From assembly GCF_016586165.1 (NCBI RefSeq), contig NZ_BCPR01000028.1:1-56099 (forward strand): DNA of 56,099 nt, written 5' to 3'. The DNA comes from Dyella sp. EPa41 (GTDB lineage: Bacteria; Pseudomonadota; Gammaproteobacteria; Xanthomonadales; Rhodanobacteraceae). A model generated the notes under the pieces. That model saw nothing but the letters and a program-made list of their open reading frames with translations. It was not told the DNA's origin and did not search any database. Positions 16,836 through 25,835 of the stretch are shown piece by piece. Position 1 is the stretch's first letter. The number at the start of each line of letters is the position of its first letter. Position numbers and translations under genes: made by a program.

Positions 16836-18422
16836 ATGCCACAGCTCGGAAAACCTCCCTGCGAAGAAGGCGTCATCCTCGGCGGCGCCCCGGCGACACC
16901 CTGCACGACAAAGTCCAAGCATTGGACGCTGGTTGCCGCCACCCTCGGCTCCAGCCTCGCCTTCATCGACGGCACCGTGGTCAATGTCGCGCTTCCCGCG
17001 ATCCAGCGGCAACTGGGTGCCACCACCTCCGATGCGCAATGGATCGTGGAATCCTATGCACTGTTCCTCGCTTCGCTGCTGCTGGTAGGCGGTGTCCTGG
17101 GAGACCGCTTCGGACGCAAGCGCATCTTCATGATCGGCACGGCGCTGTTCACCCTGGCCTCGATCGGGTGTTCGCTGTCGACGGCCATCGGTCCGCTGGT
17201 TGTCGCAAGAGCCGTCCAGGGCATCGGTGCGGCGCTGCTGGTGCCGGGCAGTCTTGCGTTGATCAGTGCGACCTATCCGCCATCGGAGCGCGGCGCCGCC
17301 ATCGGCACGTGGTCGGCCTTCAGCGGCATCACCGCAGCGGTCGGGCCCGTCATCGGGGGTTTCCTCGTCGAACACTATTCGTGGACCTGGGCGTTCCTGG
17401 TCAATGCACCGGCGGGCGCCTTATTGCTGGCGCTGTGCGCGGCAAAAGTGCCCGAGAGCAAGGGGGACGTGAAGGCCGGCTCCATCGATGCGCTTGGCGC
17501 AGGCCTGGTGACGATCGGCCTGGCGGGGCTGGTGTTCGCCTTCATCGAGGCGCCGTCGCGTGGATGGGCGGCCACGCCGGTCTGGATGGCCATGCTCGTC
17601 GGCGTTGCCGCGTTGCTTCTCTTCGTTCGCGTGGAGTCGCGCGCCCTCTCGCCCATGCTGCCACTGGGGCTTTTTCGCGAGCGCAATTTCGCCGGCGCAA
17701 ACGTGCTCACGTTGCTGCTGTATGCCGCGCTCGGCGGCAGCCTGTTCTTCGTGCCGTTGAACCTGATCCAGGTGCAGGGCTATGGCGCCACGGCCGCCGG
17801 CGCGGCCTTGTTGCCGTTCATCGCGATCATGTTCGCCATGTCGCGCTGGGCGGGCAGCCTGGTCGACCGCTTTGGCTCCAGGCTTCCGCTCACCGTGGGC
17901 CCATTGATCGCGGCACTGGGCTTCGCCCTGTTCGCGCTGCCTTCGGTCGAAGGTGGCTATTGGACGGCCTTCTTTCCGGCCATCTGCGTGCTTGGCCTGG
18001 GCATGAGCGTGACGGTGGCGCCGCTGACCACGACGGTCATGAACGCCGTGGGCAAGGAGCTGGCCGGCACCGCATCGGGCATCAACAACGCGGTATCGCG
18101 TACGGCCGCCCTGCTGGCGATCGCATTGTTCGGGCTTGTCCTGACGCTGTCGTTCAACGCCACGCTGGACCGCGAACTCGCAGGCCTGCACGCGCCGGGC
18201 GGACTCGTTTCCGCCGTCCTGGAGCAACGCCAGAAGCTCGCTGGCATCGTGCTTCCGGACGGCTATGCATCAGCCGCCGTGGCAGCCATGAAGCATGCGG
18301 TGAAGGTGTCGTTCGTGTCCGGCTTCCGCTGGGTGATGCTGATTTCCGCGGCGTTGGCGGTGCTGAGCTCTGTCAGCGCGGCGATCCTGATCCAGGGAAA
18401 GCCGGCCAACGAGAAAAGGTAA
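16836..18422 (+). CDS. MFS drug exporter, DHA2 (EmrB/QacA) type
   Basis: 528-residue inner-membrane proton antiporter with about 14 helices. The first helix ends with the DHA2 signature F-I-D-G-T-V-V-N-V-A-L-P-A-I. Motif A is G-D-R-F-G-R-K-R (about residues 89-96), and motif C-like G-P-V-I-G-G-F-L-V follows helix 5. It probably exports hydrophobic drugs or toxic compounds. No membrane-fusion partner (EmrA) or regulator is next to it, so it may act alone across the inner membrane. The Hsp70-like gene follows on the same strand 135 bp later. Confidence 0.93.
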   Translation: MPQLGKPPCEEGVILGGAPATPCTTKSKHWTLVAATLGSSLAFIDGTVVNVALPAIQRQLGATTSDAQWIVESYALFLASLLLVGGVLGDRFGRKRIFMIGTALFTLASIGCSLSTAIGPLVVARAVQGIGAALLVPGSLALISATYPPSERGAAIGTWSAFSGITAAVGPVIGGFLVEHYSWTWAFLVNAPAGALLLALCAAKVPESKGDVKAGSIDALGAGLVTIGLAGLVFAFIEAPSRGWAATPVWMAMLVGVAALLLFVRVESRALSPMLPLGLFRERNFAGANVLTLLLYAALGGSLFFVPLNLIQVQGYGATAAGAALLPFIAIMFAMSRWAGSLVDRFGSRLPLTVGPLIAALGFALFALPSVEGGYWTAFFPAICVLGLGMSVTVAPLTTTVMNAVGKELAGTASGINNAVSRTAALLAIALFGLVLTLSFNATLDRELAGLHAPGGLVSAVLEQRQKLAGIVLPDGYASAAVAAMKHAVKVSFVSGFRWVMLISAALAVLSSVSAAILIQGKPANEKR

Positions 18423-18557
18423 GCGGCGCGCTGGATCGCCCGGCATGCATCGATACGCGCCTCAAGCGGACGCGGCCGCGCCGCTCGCCCCCTTTCGTTG
18501 CGCGCAGGCGCCATGCCTGGGATCATGGAAGATTGCTCTTTCGCGCACGGCCTCTCC

Positions 18558-19952
18558 ATGCACATCGGTATCGACTTCGGCACCAGCTATTCGGCGGCGG
18601 CGGCCATCCTGGATGGCGAGCTGACCCTGGTCCGCTTCGGGGACGCGGAGCAGTTCCGCACGGCCGTGTACTTCCCGGAACTGGTGCCCGACCCGAACGA
18701 TTTCGAGCTGACGCCCGAACTGGAGGCGCAACTGGAAGCGCATATCCGTTCGGCCCGCAACGACCTGCGCCAGCAGGCGGCACGCGGCCAGGCGCCGGCG
18801 GCGCGGACGGAAGACGACCTGCGCCGCGACGCGTTGCGCGTGGTGCGGCGCCAGTGGATGGAAGAACAGGCGCGTGCCGCCACCGCATCCGTCGCCAGTT
18901 TCCAGCATGCCCTGTTCGGCGAAGAAGCGGTGGAAGGCTATCTGGAGAGCGGTGGCGGCAACCTGATCGAGTCGCCCAAGTCGATGTTCGGCTATCGGCT
19001 GGACCCGCAGGTGCGCAAGGTGATCGTGCACATCGCCACGCACATCCTCGAACACATCCGTCTTACCGCGAGCCGTCAATTCGGCCAACCGGTGCGCGGT
19101 GCCGTGATCGGCCGTCCCGTGGAATTCCGCAGCTCGATGGGCGCCGCCGGATCGGCACAGGCCATCGACATCCTGCGCGAAGCGGCCGCCACGGCGGGCT
19201 TCGACGAGGTGCACTTCCTCGAAGAACCCGCCGCGGCCGCGATGCACTACCACAAGAGCCTCGCCGACAGGCAGCATGCGCTGATCGTCGACATTGGCGG
19301 CGGCACCACCGATGTCACGCATGCGGAGCTGGGTGGCGCGGCTTCGCCGCTCATCGCGCGCAACTGGGGCCTGCCCAAGGGCGGCACCGATCTCGATGTG
19401 GGCGTGAGCCTGCACAGCTTCATGCCGCTCATGGGCAAGGACATCGTGCGCGTACCGCAGCACCAGTTCGTGGAAGCGGCGAGCGTGCACAACCTGCCCA
19501 AGCAACGGGAGTTCCGCAAACAGAACTATCGCCTCGTCGCCGCGCCTTACGGCCCGCGCCTGCGCGCACTGCAGGAGCCCGGCGCCACCACGCGACTCAA
19601 CCAGGCCGCCGAGCGCACCAAGATCACGCTGAGCGCCGAAGCGACCTATCGGGCCCAGCTCGGCTTCATCGAGCACGGCCTCGCCGTGGATGCCAGCCGC
19701 AGCGACCTCGACAAGGCCATCGAACCCTTTCTCATCCAGCTGGAGCGCACGCTGGCGACGGTTCGCGGCGACCTGCCCGCCCTGCCCGCCAGCGTGTTCC
19801 TCACCGGCGGCACCTCGCGCTCACCGCAGGTCAAGGCCAGGGTCGCCGCGTGCTTCCCGGAGATTCCGCTGGTGCACGGCGACCCTTCGCTGGGCGTGGT
19901 GTCCGGGCTCGCGGTGGCCGCCAGTGACGTGGGGCTTCACGCAGCGGCGTAA
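18558..19952 (+). CDS. YegD-type Hsp70-like ATPase
   Basis: 464-residue actin/Hsp70-fold ATPase without a substrate-binding domain, like E. coli YegD. The phosphate-1 loop is I-G-I-D-F-G-T-S-Y-S (residues 3-12), phosphate-2 is I-V-D-I-G-G-G-T-T-D-V-T, and the adenosine motif is V-F-L-T-G-G-T-S-R-S. ATG 18558 is chosen because the first strand then begins at residue 2, as in the family; in-frame ATGs upstream (18525) would add an unlikely tail. Cytoplasmic; the client is unknown, and no J-protein is adjacent. Confidence 0.9.
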   Translation: MHIGIDFGTSYSAAAAILDGELTLVRFGDAEQFRTAVYFPELVPDPNDFELTPELEAQLEAHIRSARNDLRQQAARGQAPAARTEDDLRRDALRVVRRQWMEEQARAATASVASFQHALFGEEAVEGYLESGGGNLIESPKSMFGYRLDPQVRKVIVHIATHILEHIRLTASRQFGQPVRGAVIGRPVEFRSSMGAAGSAQAIDILREAAATAGFDEVHFLEEPAAAAMHYHKSLADRQHALIVDIGGGTTDVTHAELGGAASPLIARNWGLPKGGTDLDVGVSLHSFMPLMGKDIVRVPQHQFVEAASVHNLPKQREFRKQNYRLVAAPYGPRLRALQEPGATTRLNQAAERTKITLSAEATYRAQLGFIEHGLAVDASRSDLDKAIEPFLIQLERTLATVRGDLPALPASVFLTGGTSRSPQVKARVAACFPEIPLVHGDPSLGVVSGLAVAASDVGLHAAA

Positions 19953-19992
19953 CCGTGCGCCCGGCCCGTGGCAATCGTCAAAGCGTTCACCC

Positions 19993-20607
19993 TCATCGAT
20001 CGGCCAAGGCGGCCCTGAATTGCGCGGCCGCCGATGCCAGACCCGCGGCGCCCACGTCGAACACCCAGCGGCGCAACGAAGGCGGCGGGGCCAAACCGTG
20101 CGCCGCGATGCTCACCTGGACATCGATGGCGCCGATGGCAGCCTTCATCATCGCTGACGCCACCCCCGCGGTTGCCTCGGGCTCCCATCCCGAGTCGAGA
20201 AGGCTCGGGGCAAAGGCGGCACTGGTCACGCCTAGTTGCACGGCCGTGCCGATGGCGACCTTGACCGCCTGGGCCGTCACTGCAGGCGTCCATCGAGATG
20301 GTTCGCCCACGCCGACCACCATCACGGCCCGTGCAGCCACCGTTTCCGGCGGAAGGCTGATGAGCAGGGTTTCCCCGGCCTCGCCCAGAAACACACCTTC
20401 ATCGCGCAGGCGCACCAGCTTGCCCGAGAGCGCGCGATCCAGGTGAAGCAGCCCACCTCTCAAGCCACCTTCCAACTCGCGGGTGAACATGCAGGCGACG
20501 GAGAGATCCACATCGGCCGCCGCGCCATCCCAGGCCGCGATGTCGAGCGATACGCCCTGCCGGCTCCCGAGCACGTGCGGTTCGGACACGCGAGGCGGGA
20601 TGTCCAT
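19993..20607 (-). CDS. stand-alone M17 aminopeptidase N-terminal-like domain protein
   Basis: 204 residues resembling only the N-terminal (macro-like, non-catalytic) domain of M17 leucyl aminopeptidase: V-D-L-S-V-A-C-M-F-T, G-E-A-G-E-T-L-L-I-S-L and V-V-G-V-G-E-P-S-R-W-T. The metal-binding catalytic half is absent, and nothing downstream encodes it. ATG 20607 shares one base with the stop of the upstream hydrolase (TGATG), so the two are coupled. Function unknown; it may bind a ligand or act as a partner of the hydrolase. Confidence 0.72.
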   Translation of the reverse strand: MDIPPRVSEPHVLGSRQGVSLDIAAWDGAAADVDLSVACMFTRELEGGLRGGLLHLDRALSGKLVRLRDEGVFLGEAGETLLISLPPETVAARAVMVVGVGEPSRWTPAVTAQAVKVAIGTAVQLGVTSAAFAPSLLDSGWEPEATAGVASAMMKAAIGAIDVQVSIAAHGLAPPPSLRRWVFDVGAAGLASAAAQFRAALADR

Positions 20608-21227
20608 CAAGGCTTGACCATGTCGCGCGCATAGGCGAGCCCGATGCCGTAGCCGCCGCTGAACTCCTCGACAATGGCGCGGGCGCCATCGTAGGTGTCA
20701 TGCCGAGTCCAGTCGCGCTGCCACTCCAGTAGCACCTGGATCCAGCTCGTCATGTGGACGCCAGCTGCCTGCATCCTGAGCAATGCGAGTTCATGGCTCT
20801 GCGGCGTGAGCCCACCGCATGCATCGCCGACCACGAACACCTCGTAGCCGTCATGGGCGGCGGACAGCGCAAGAAAGCTCACGCAGGCCTCGGTGAGCAT
20901 GCCCGACACCAACAGCTTCTTGCGGCCGGTGCGATGGATCGCCTCGCGAACGGCATCGTCTTCCCAGGCATTCATGTTGCGACGCTCGATGGCGGCCACG
21001 TCCGGCATGGCGCGCTGCAACGTTGGCATCATCGGTCCGCTGTAGACCTTGCTGGCCGAGGTGGACGCCACGATGGGCACGGCGAACACCTTGGCCGTCC
21101 TGGCCAGGGCAACGGAATGGTTGAGCAGCACCTGGCGATCGGTCGAGCCGACGCCAAAGGCCAGGCCAGCCTGCTGATCGACGAAGACCAGGGCGCAATC
21201 GCCGGGAACAAGTAGCGGGAGATTCAT
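20607..21227 (-). CDS. YcaC-like isochorismatase-superfamily cysteine hydrolase
   Basis: 206-residue cytoplasmic hydrolase of the isochorismatase fold. The catalytic Asp17 is in L-V-F-V-D-Q-Q-A-G and the nucleophile Cys115 in S-G-M-L-T-E-A-C-V-S-F, followed by V-F-V-V-G-D-A-C-G-G, the pattern of YcaC-type proteins. The start at 21227 is supported by GGAG 7 nt upstream; an ATG two codons earlier is too close to that site. It leads a two-gene unit with the M17-like protein. Substrate unknown. Confidence 0.88.
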   Translation of the reverse strand: MNLPLLVPGDCALVFVDQQAGLAFGVGSTDRQVLLNHSVALARTAKVFAVPIVASTSASKVYSGPMMPTLQRAMPDVAAIERRNMNAWEDDAVREAIHRTGRKKLLVSGMLTEACVSFLALSAAHDGYEVFVVGDACGGLTPQSHELALLRMQAAGVHMTSWIQVLLEWQRDWTRHDTYDGARAIVEEFSGGYGIGLAYARDMVKP

Positions 21228-21396
21228 GGGCATGCTCCGTTGAGAGGCAGGGGCCGGAAGCGGCGGCGGTTCCATCGACCGCACGGGCAAGACCGGGCGA
21301 CCCCCAGGCATCCGGAACCACGCGTTTGGCCGCTTGAGCCACCCTTGCGTTTACGCCATGTGGCGCGACGACGATGCATCCGCCGGACCGGCAGGG

Positions 21397-21683
21397 TCAG
21401 TCTCGCTGCCCGACCACGTTTCGCACATACCCTTTCAGGTAACGCAGCCAAGGAGATTCGATTTTGATGCCTTCATCCGGCATGGCTGCGGCCATCCGGT
21501 CATCTTCGGCCGTTGCCAACCGAAACATGCGCAGCGCGAAGCAGGCGACAAAACCCGACGCCGTCGCGACGGCCGGCAAACAACCGGGACGACGGCCAAC
21601 CACGATCACCGCCGCACCAGCCAGCGCCGCGCCCGCATGGATGTCCGCGACCAGCAGCATCGGCACGTGTGCAAGCAAACGGG
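21397..21683 (-). pseudogene. remnant of a TRIC-type (UPF0126) cation channel gene
   Basis: About 95 codons resembling only the C-terminal half of trimeric intracellular cation channel family proteins. V-P-M-L-L-V-A-D-I-H-A-G-A-A-L-A-G-A matches the family block around L-R-x-D-I-Y-A-x-A-A-L-x-G-A, and A-C-F-A-L-R-M matches the last helix. The usual N-terminal half and the G-G-x-x-R-D segment are absent: upstream the frame runs straight into the 3' end of the neighbouring regulator gene, whose stop is at 21684. There is no ATG or ribosome site at the expected place. Probably a deletion scar. The family match is from memory of its pattern. Confidence 0.5.
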
Positions 21684-23939
21684 CTAGCTGCCGTTGGGAT
21701 ACTTCTCCAGCAGCGCCTTGAAGCGCGGATCATCGCGCAGCGGATCCCAGATCGGATCGAGCCTGAGCAACGCGCCCGAAAGAATCATGCCCGTGGGCAT
21801 GGACAGCACGCGATCGATCAGGGCGATGGCCTTGTCCGGCTGGCCTAGCCGCACGTACAACTGGGCCTGGTGCGCGAGCATGTCCGCGCCGGTAAGCGCA
21901 TCCTCGGCGAGCGGCATCAGGGCGACGGCGCGCTCGCCTTCCGCGACGGCCTCCGTCTTTTTTCCGAGCCCGGCATAGGCAAACGCCAGGGCGAGATGCA
22001 GGTCCGCATCGTCCGGTCGATCGACCAGCGACGCACGAGAGCGCTCCACGACATCCGCATAGGCCGCGGCGGCCTTGGCCGTGTCTCCCGCCCCCTCCAA
22101 AGCCCATGCCAGGAAGAGTCGCCGGGGCAAGGCGATGTTGTCCGGGTCGGACCAATACTCCGCCTTGTCCGCCTCGACGACCTTGACGGCACCGGCGTAA
22201 TCGCGCGCCAGCGAGCGATCGAAATACATGCCTTCGATATTGCCCGCGTAGGCATCGCTGCCCGGCGCAAGCCCCGCAAGCGCGGTGCGCATCGGCTCCA
22301 CATTGCCCTTCCACATCAGCTCGTTGAACACCTGCGCCATGCGTTCGCCGGCGGGGTTCCGGCTCACCGCGAGCGCCGCCGCGAATGCCTTGTCGGCCTC
22401 GGCGTAGCGACGCATGCTCTGATAGGTCACGCCGAGCTGGTTGAACGCAAACTCGCTGTGCGGATCGAGCACGGTGGCCGCGTGGAACAGCCCCACCGCC
22501 TCATCCCAGCGCCCCTGGCGCCGCGCGATCGCGGCGATAAGGAGTTCGACCGTGGCGCTGTTGGGCAAGGCCTGCCGCGCCAGCGCCAGCTGGGTGGTGG
22601 CGTGGGCGTAGTCACGGTGGCCCCAGTAGTAGTACAGGCCCAGCGCGTAGTGCCCCTGGCCCAGGCCGGGCTGCAGCGCCAGGGCGCGATCGGCGGCGGC
22701 CTTCGCTTCGGCCAGTCGCGCATTCGTGCGATCGGGGGCGAAGAAATACATCTGCATGTGGGCGCGCGCCAGCGCCGCATGGGCAAGCGCGAAGCTGGGG
22801 TCACGGGTCAACGCCTGCTGATACAGCGATATCGCCGCCGGCAACTCGGACGGCGACAGCACCGTGTCATCGTAGGCCCGGTTGGCGTGCGCACTGGCTT
22901 GCAGGTACAGATCGTAGGCCTCGGCGTTCGAGGTCGGCATGCGGTCGATGCGAGCGGTCTCGGCGGACGTCAACTGCACTTTCAACGCCTCCGCCACGTT
23001 CTGCGCGACCTCGCCTTCCACGTTGAAGACGTTGTCGAGCGTGCGTGTATACGCCTTGGCCCAGAGGTGGCTGCCGCTGTTCGCGTCGATCAGCTGCACG
23101 TTGATCAGCACCTGGTTGCCGGCCTTCTGCACCGTGCCCTCCAGCAACGTCGCCACGCCCAGTTGCCGCGCGATGCTCTTCACGTCACCCGGATGGCTGG
23201 GGTATTTCTCCGTCGAGGTGCGGGAGATGACCTTGAGCCCACCGATGCCCACCAGCTGCGTCAGGATCATGTCCTGCATGCCGCTGGCGAAATACGCGTT
23301 GCCGCCATCCGTACTGAGGTTTTCGAAAGGCAGCACGGCGATGGACTTGCGATCGATGGCCTGTGCGTCCGCGGAGGGGTGCGAGAAGGGATACCGACCG
23401 AGCAGCACGGCGACGACCACGAGCAGGCCAACGATGACCGCAACCAGCCAGCCATGGGCGCGACGCGCCTTGCCGGTCTCCAACGGCAGGGCCGGACTCG
23501 CCACCGCCGGGGCCGGCGGCTCCGCGACATCGATGGGAAGCACCGGTTCGAACACGGGTTCCGTGGTCGCCAATGGCCTCTCCTCCACCAGCTCCTCGCG
23601 CGACGCGGCGGATCGCACGTCGGCATCGAGGCGAAAACCAACGCCATGCACGGTGTGCAGATAGCGGCATTCTTCCGCGCTCTCACCGAGCGCGTGGCGC
23701 AGCAACGCGACCACTCGACTGAGCGAGCCAGGCGTGACGTGATGATGCCCCCATACTTCGTCGAGGATCTCGTCGCGGCTCAACACGCGACCAGGCTCAC
23801 GCGCCAACAGCACCAGCACGGAAAACGCCTTGCGCTCGAGCCCGACCTCCTCGCCGTCGACAAACAGGCGATGACCCAAGGTGTCGATCTCGACCGTGCC
23901 GAACGCAATCCACGCAGCAGAGGCTGTCTCTGCGTTCAT
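21684..23939 (-). CDS. CadC-like transmembrane winged-helix regulator with TolB-like and TPR domains
   Basis: 751 residues. Residues about 10-105 are an OmpR/PhoB-type winged helix (D-E-I-L-D-E-V-W-G and H-T-V-H-G-V-G-F-R-L). A Pro-rich linker and one transmembrane helix (about 163-181) follow, then a periplasmic TolB-N/FlgO-like domain (K-S-I-A-V-L-P-F-E-N-L-S, about 205-330) and a series of TPR repeats to the end. This is a one-component membrane-bound sensor that would bind DNA directly. GGAGG precedes ATG 23939. No target gene adjoins in an obvious operon. The stop abuts the TRIC remnant. Confidence 0.9.
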   Translation of the reverse strand: MNAETASAAWIAFGTVEIDTLGHRLFVDGEEVGLERKAFSVLVLLAREPGRVLSRDEILDEVWGHHHVTPGSLSRVVALLRHALGESAEECRYLHTVHGVGFRLDADVRSAASREELVEERPLATTEPVFEPVLPIDVAEPPAPAVASPALPLETGKARRAHGWLVAVIVGLLVVVAVLLGRYPFSHPSADAQAIDRKSIAVLPFENLSTDGGNAYFASGMQDMILTQLVGIGGLKVISRTSTEKYPSHPGDVKSIARQLGVATLLEGTVQKAGNQVLINVQLIDANSGSHLWAKAYTRTLDNVFNVEGEVAQNVAEALKVQLTSAETARIDRMPTSNAEAYDLYLQASAHANRAYDDTVLSPSELPAAISLYQQALTRDPSFALAHAALARAHMQMYFFAPDRTNARLAEAKAAADRALALQPGLGQGHYALGLYYYWGHRDYAHATTQLALARQALPNSATVELLIAAIARRQGRWDEAVGLFHAATVLDPHSEFAFNQLGVTYQSMRRYAEADKAFAAALAVSRNPAGERMAQVFNELMWKGNVEPMRTALAGLAPGSDAYAGNIEGMYFDRSLARDYAGAVKVVEADKAEYWSDPDNIALPRRLFLAWALEGAGDTAKAAAAYADVVERSRASLVDRPDDADLHLALAFAYAGLGKKTEAVAEGERAVALMPLAEDALTGADMLAHQAQLYVRLGQPDKAIALIDRVLSMPTGMILSGALLRLDPIWDPLRDDPRFKALLEKYPNGS

Positions 23940-24473
23940 CTGCTCGACCTCCGTTGCCGCGGCGGGCGCCGGCCAGCTTACACCAAACCCGTCGCAGACC
24001 CGGGTGGCCAAGGTGTGTATTTCGTTATCGACCCCGCACGCGTCGAATCGGGGAGTCCTATTCGTCACCCCCGGGGGTAGCCGCATTGTCGCCTTGATAC
24101 CCCTGAACATGGTCGACGGGCCACGATCGACACGGCTTTCCGGCCACATCCTCAAGGCCGAGGCGGAAAAGAAAGATCGTTGGCGTCCATGGCAACGTCA
24201 GTCTGGTGCAGGCCTTGTGGGTAGCGCGACTTGAGGTTCGTCCCGTGCCCGGCAACAGCAGGCCGTGGACGCCGCCCACTGTCCCGCCAGGGAGACCCGA
24301 TCCAGCTCGACCTGAAGTCGGCCCGGACCTCACCGGGCGGCCTGCCATGCCTGGTATGCCGGCCGCACGCCTTGCCCGCTTTTAGCCATCCATGCGTCCA
24401 TCGCATGCTGGCCTCGAAAGGTGCGCGCGAGGGACAGACGCGTCAAAGCGTATTGGCCGGGAATGTCGCGAGG
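23940..24473. other. 534-bp gap, no gene supported
   Basis: Frames here lack start sites with ribosome sites and show compositions typical of antisense translation. It must hold the promoter of the CadC-like gene, but no clear -35/-10 pair was found. Confidence 0.4.
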
Positions 24474-24704
24474 CTAGTGGCGACTGCAACAGGAACGCTG
24501 CTGCTGAACCGGCGGACAGGGAACCGTTCCGTACGAGCAGAACACACAACAGTCACCGGGCTTGGGCCGCAACAGGGCTCCGCACGCCACGCAGTCATGG
24601 AAGAAGACGCAGGCATTCGTCGGCATCGTCTCGGTCGACCGGTGGCCGCACTCGGGGCAGGTCAGCGTGCTTTCCAGCAGGGGCGTTTTTGCAGGAGTGT
24701 TCAC
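24474..24704 (-). CDS. GDCCVxC-type small cysteine-rich protein
   Basis: 76-residue protein with T-C-P-E-C-G-H, a central H-D-C-V-A-C-G, then G-D-C-C-V-F-C-S-Y-G-T-V-P-C-P-P, the signature of GDCCVxC (seleno)proteins. This copy uses cysteine codons at the signature (no in-frame TGA). The paired CxxC motifs suggest a zinc-ribbon-like metal site plus a redox or metal-binding GDCC motif; the family is often found with heavy-metal genes. Start GTG 24704 is chosen because GAGGGAGA lies 8 nt upstream; ATG 24734 is an alternative. It follows the AraC gene on the same strand. Confidence 0.82.
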   Translation of the reverse strand: MNTPAKTPLLESTLTCPECGHRSTETMPTNACVFFHDCVACGALLRPKPGDCCVFCSYGTVPCPPVQQQRSCCSRH

Positions 24705-24754
24705 GGCGACATTCTCCCTCGGGTAGTGCGCCATCTCCAGCCTTGCGGCGGCAC

Positions 24755-25738
24755 TCACGCCAGCGGCGCCTGCCCGGTCCGCATGGGAACACGAAGATCG
24801 CCGGAAGGGCCGTCATCGCGGTAGCGTTCCCCGTAATGCTTCGGCGACTCGCCGACAATCCGTTTGAACGCGTGGCTGAAGGCGCTTTCCGATGCATAGC
24901 CAAGCGTTCGGGCCAGTTCGCCCACCGTCGCTTCACCGCGTCGCAATGCACGCTCGGCCAGATGCATGCGCCATCGGGCCAGGTAGGCCAGCGGCGACTC
25001 GCCGGCAACGGCCTTGAAGTGCGTGGCGAATCCCGTCCGGGACATGGCGGCGGACCGGGCCAGTTCCTCCAATCGCCACGCGCGTGCCGGTTCGCCATGC
25101 ATCAGGCGCAGCACGGGCGCCACCCGGGCATCGGTCGCCGCTCGCAGCCAGCTGGCTTTCAATACCGCGCCGCTGGCGAGGTGCGCACGCAAGGCCTGCA
25201 CGAACAGCAGCAGCCCCAGCTGCGACGTTGCCAAGGCGGCTCCGGGCAATCCTTCGCGCTCTTTGACGAGGTGCTGAAGTATCCATTGCAACGCACGCGC
25301 CTCGGACGATTCGCCATGCACATGAATGAACGGCGGCAGCACATCCATGAGCAAGGGGCTGTACGAGGTGTTGGGGCTGAAGTGCCCGCCAACCTGCATG
25401 ACTTCATGATCCGAGCTGGACGCAGCACCCACCGACGCGAAGGCATCCTTGCGGCCGGCGAATATTCCGCTTGCCTCGACGCCGATCGCATCCGGCGCGC
25501 TGGCCAAGGTGAACCCGCGGGCGGCAGCGAGAAGGATGACGTCTCCCGGCCCCAGCCGCACCGGCGGCGAACCATCGTCGAAACGTATCCAGCCCTGCCC
25601 GCGCACCACGCCGAAAAACTTGACCTTGTCGGGCGGCGGGAAATGGATGGCCCATTCGCCCGAGGCATAGAACCCGCCCGCCACGACCGAATGCACTTCG
25701 GCCAGGCGCAGCACGTCAGAGAGCGGATCGTCGATCAT
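24755..25738 (-). CDS. AraC-family regulator with cupin domain
   Basis: About 327 residues. The N-terminal half is an AraC cupin_6-type sensor: F-F-G-V-V-R-G-Q-G-W, then L-G-P-G-D-V-I-L-L. The C-terminal 100 residues are a double helix-turn-helix: M-S-R-T-G-F-A-T-H-F, then L-G-Y-A-S-E-S-A-F-S-H-A-F-K-R and E-S-P-K-H-Y. Start codon uncertain: ATG 25738 gives the usual family N-terminus, but 25756 is also in frame and neither has a good ribosome site. It is divergent from the SDR gene 97 bp away, which is its likely target. Confidence 0.88.
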   Translation of the reverse strand: MIDDPLSDVLRLAEVHSVVAGGFYASGEWAIHFPPPDKVKFFGVVRGQGWIRFDDGSPPVRLGPGDVILLAAARGFTLASAPDAIGVEASGIFAGRKDAFASVGAASSSDHEVMQVGGHFSPNTSYSPLLMDVLPPFIHVHGESSEARALQWILQHLVKEREGLPGAALATSQLGLLLFVQALRAHLASGAVLKASWLRAATDARVAPVLRLMHGEPARAWRLEELARSAAMSRTGFATHFKAVAGESPLAYLARWRMHLAERALRRGEATVGELARTLGYASESAFSHAFKRIVGESPKHYGERYRDDGPSGDLRVPMRTGQAPLA

Positions 25739-25835
25739 GTTTGAACGATTGGGCATGTCATGCGCACTTTCAAGCATTCATCGTACGCATCCGCTTGCCT
25801 AAGATGGCCACACCCCTGCCCCAGGAATGCTTTCC

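Noticed and set aside
16721-19927. A 1068-codon plus-strand frame covering the MFS and Hsp70-like genes
   Set aside because: It overlaps two well supported genes in another frame, is Arg/Gly/Ala-rich without any known domain, and crosses the intergenic space. High-GC artefact.
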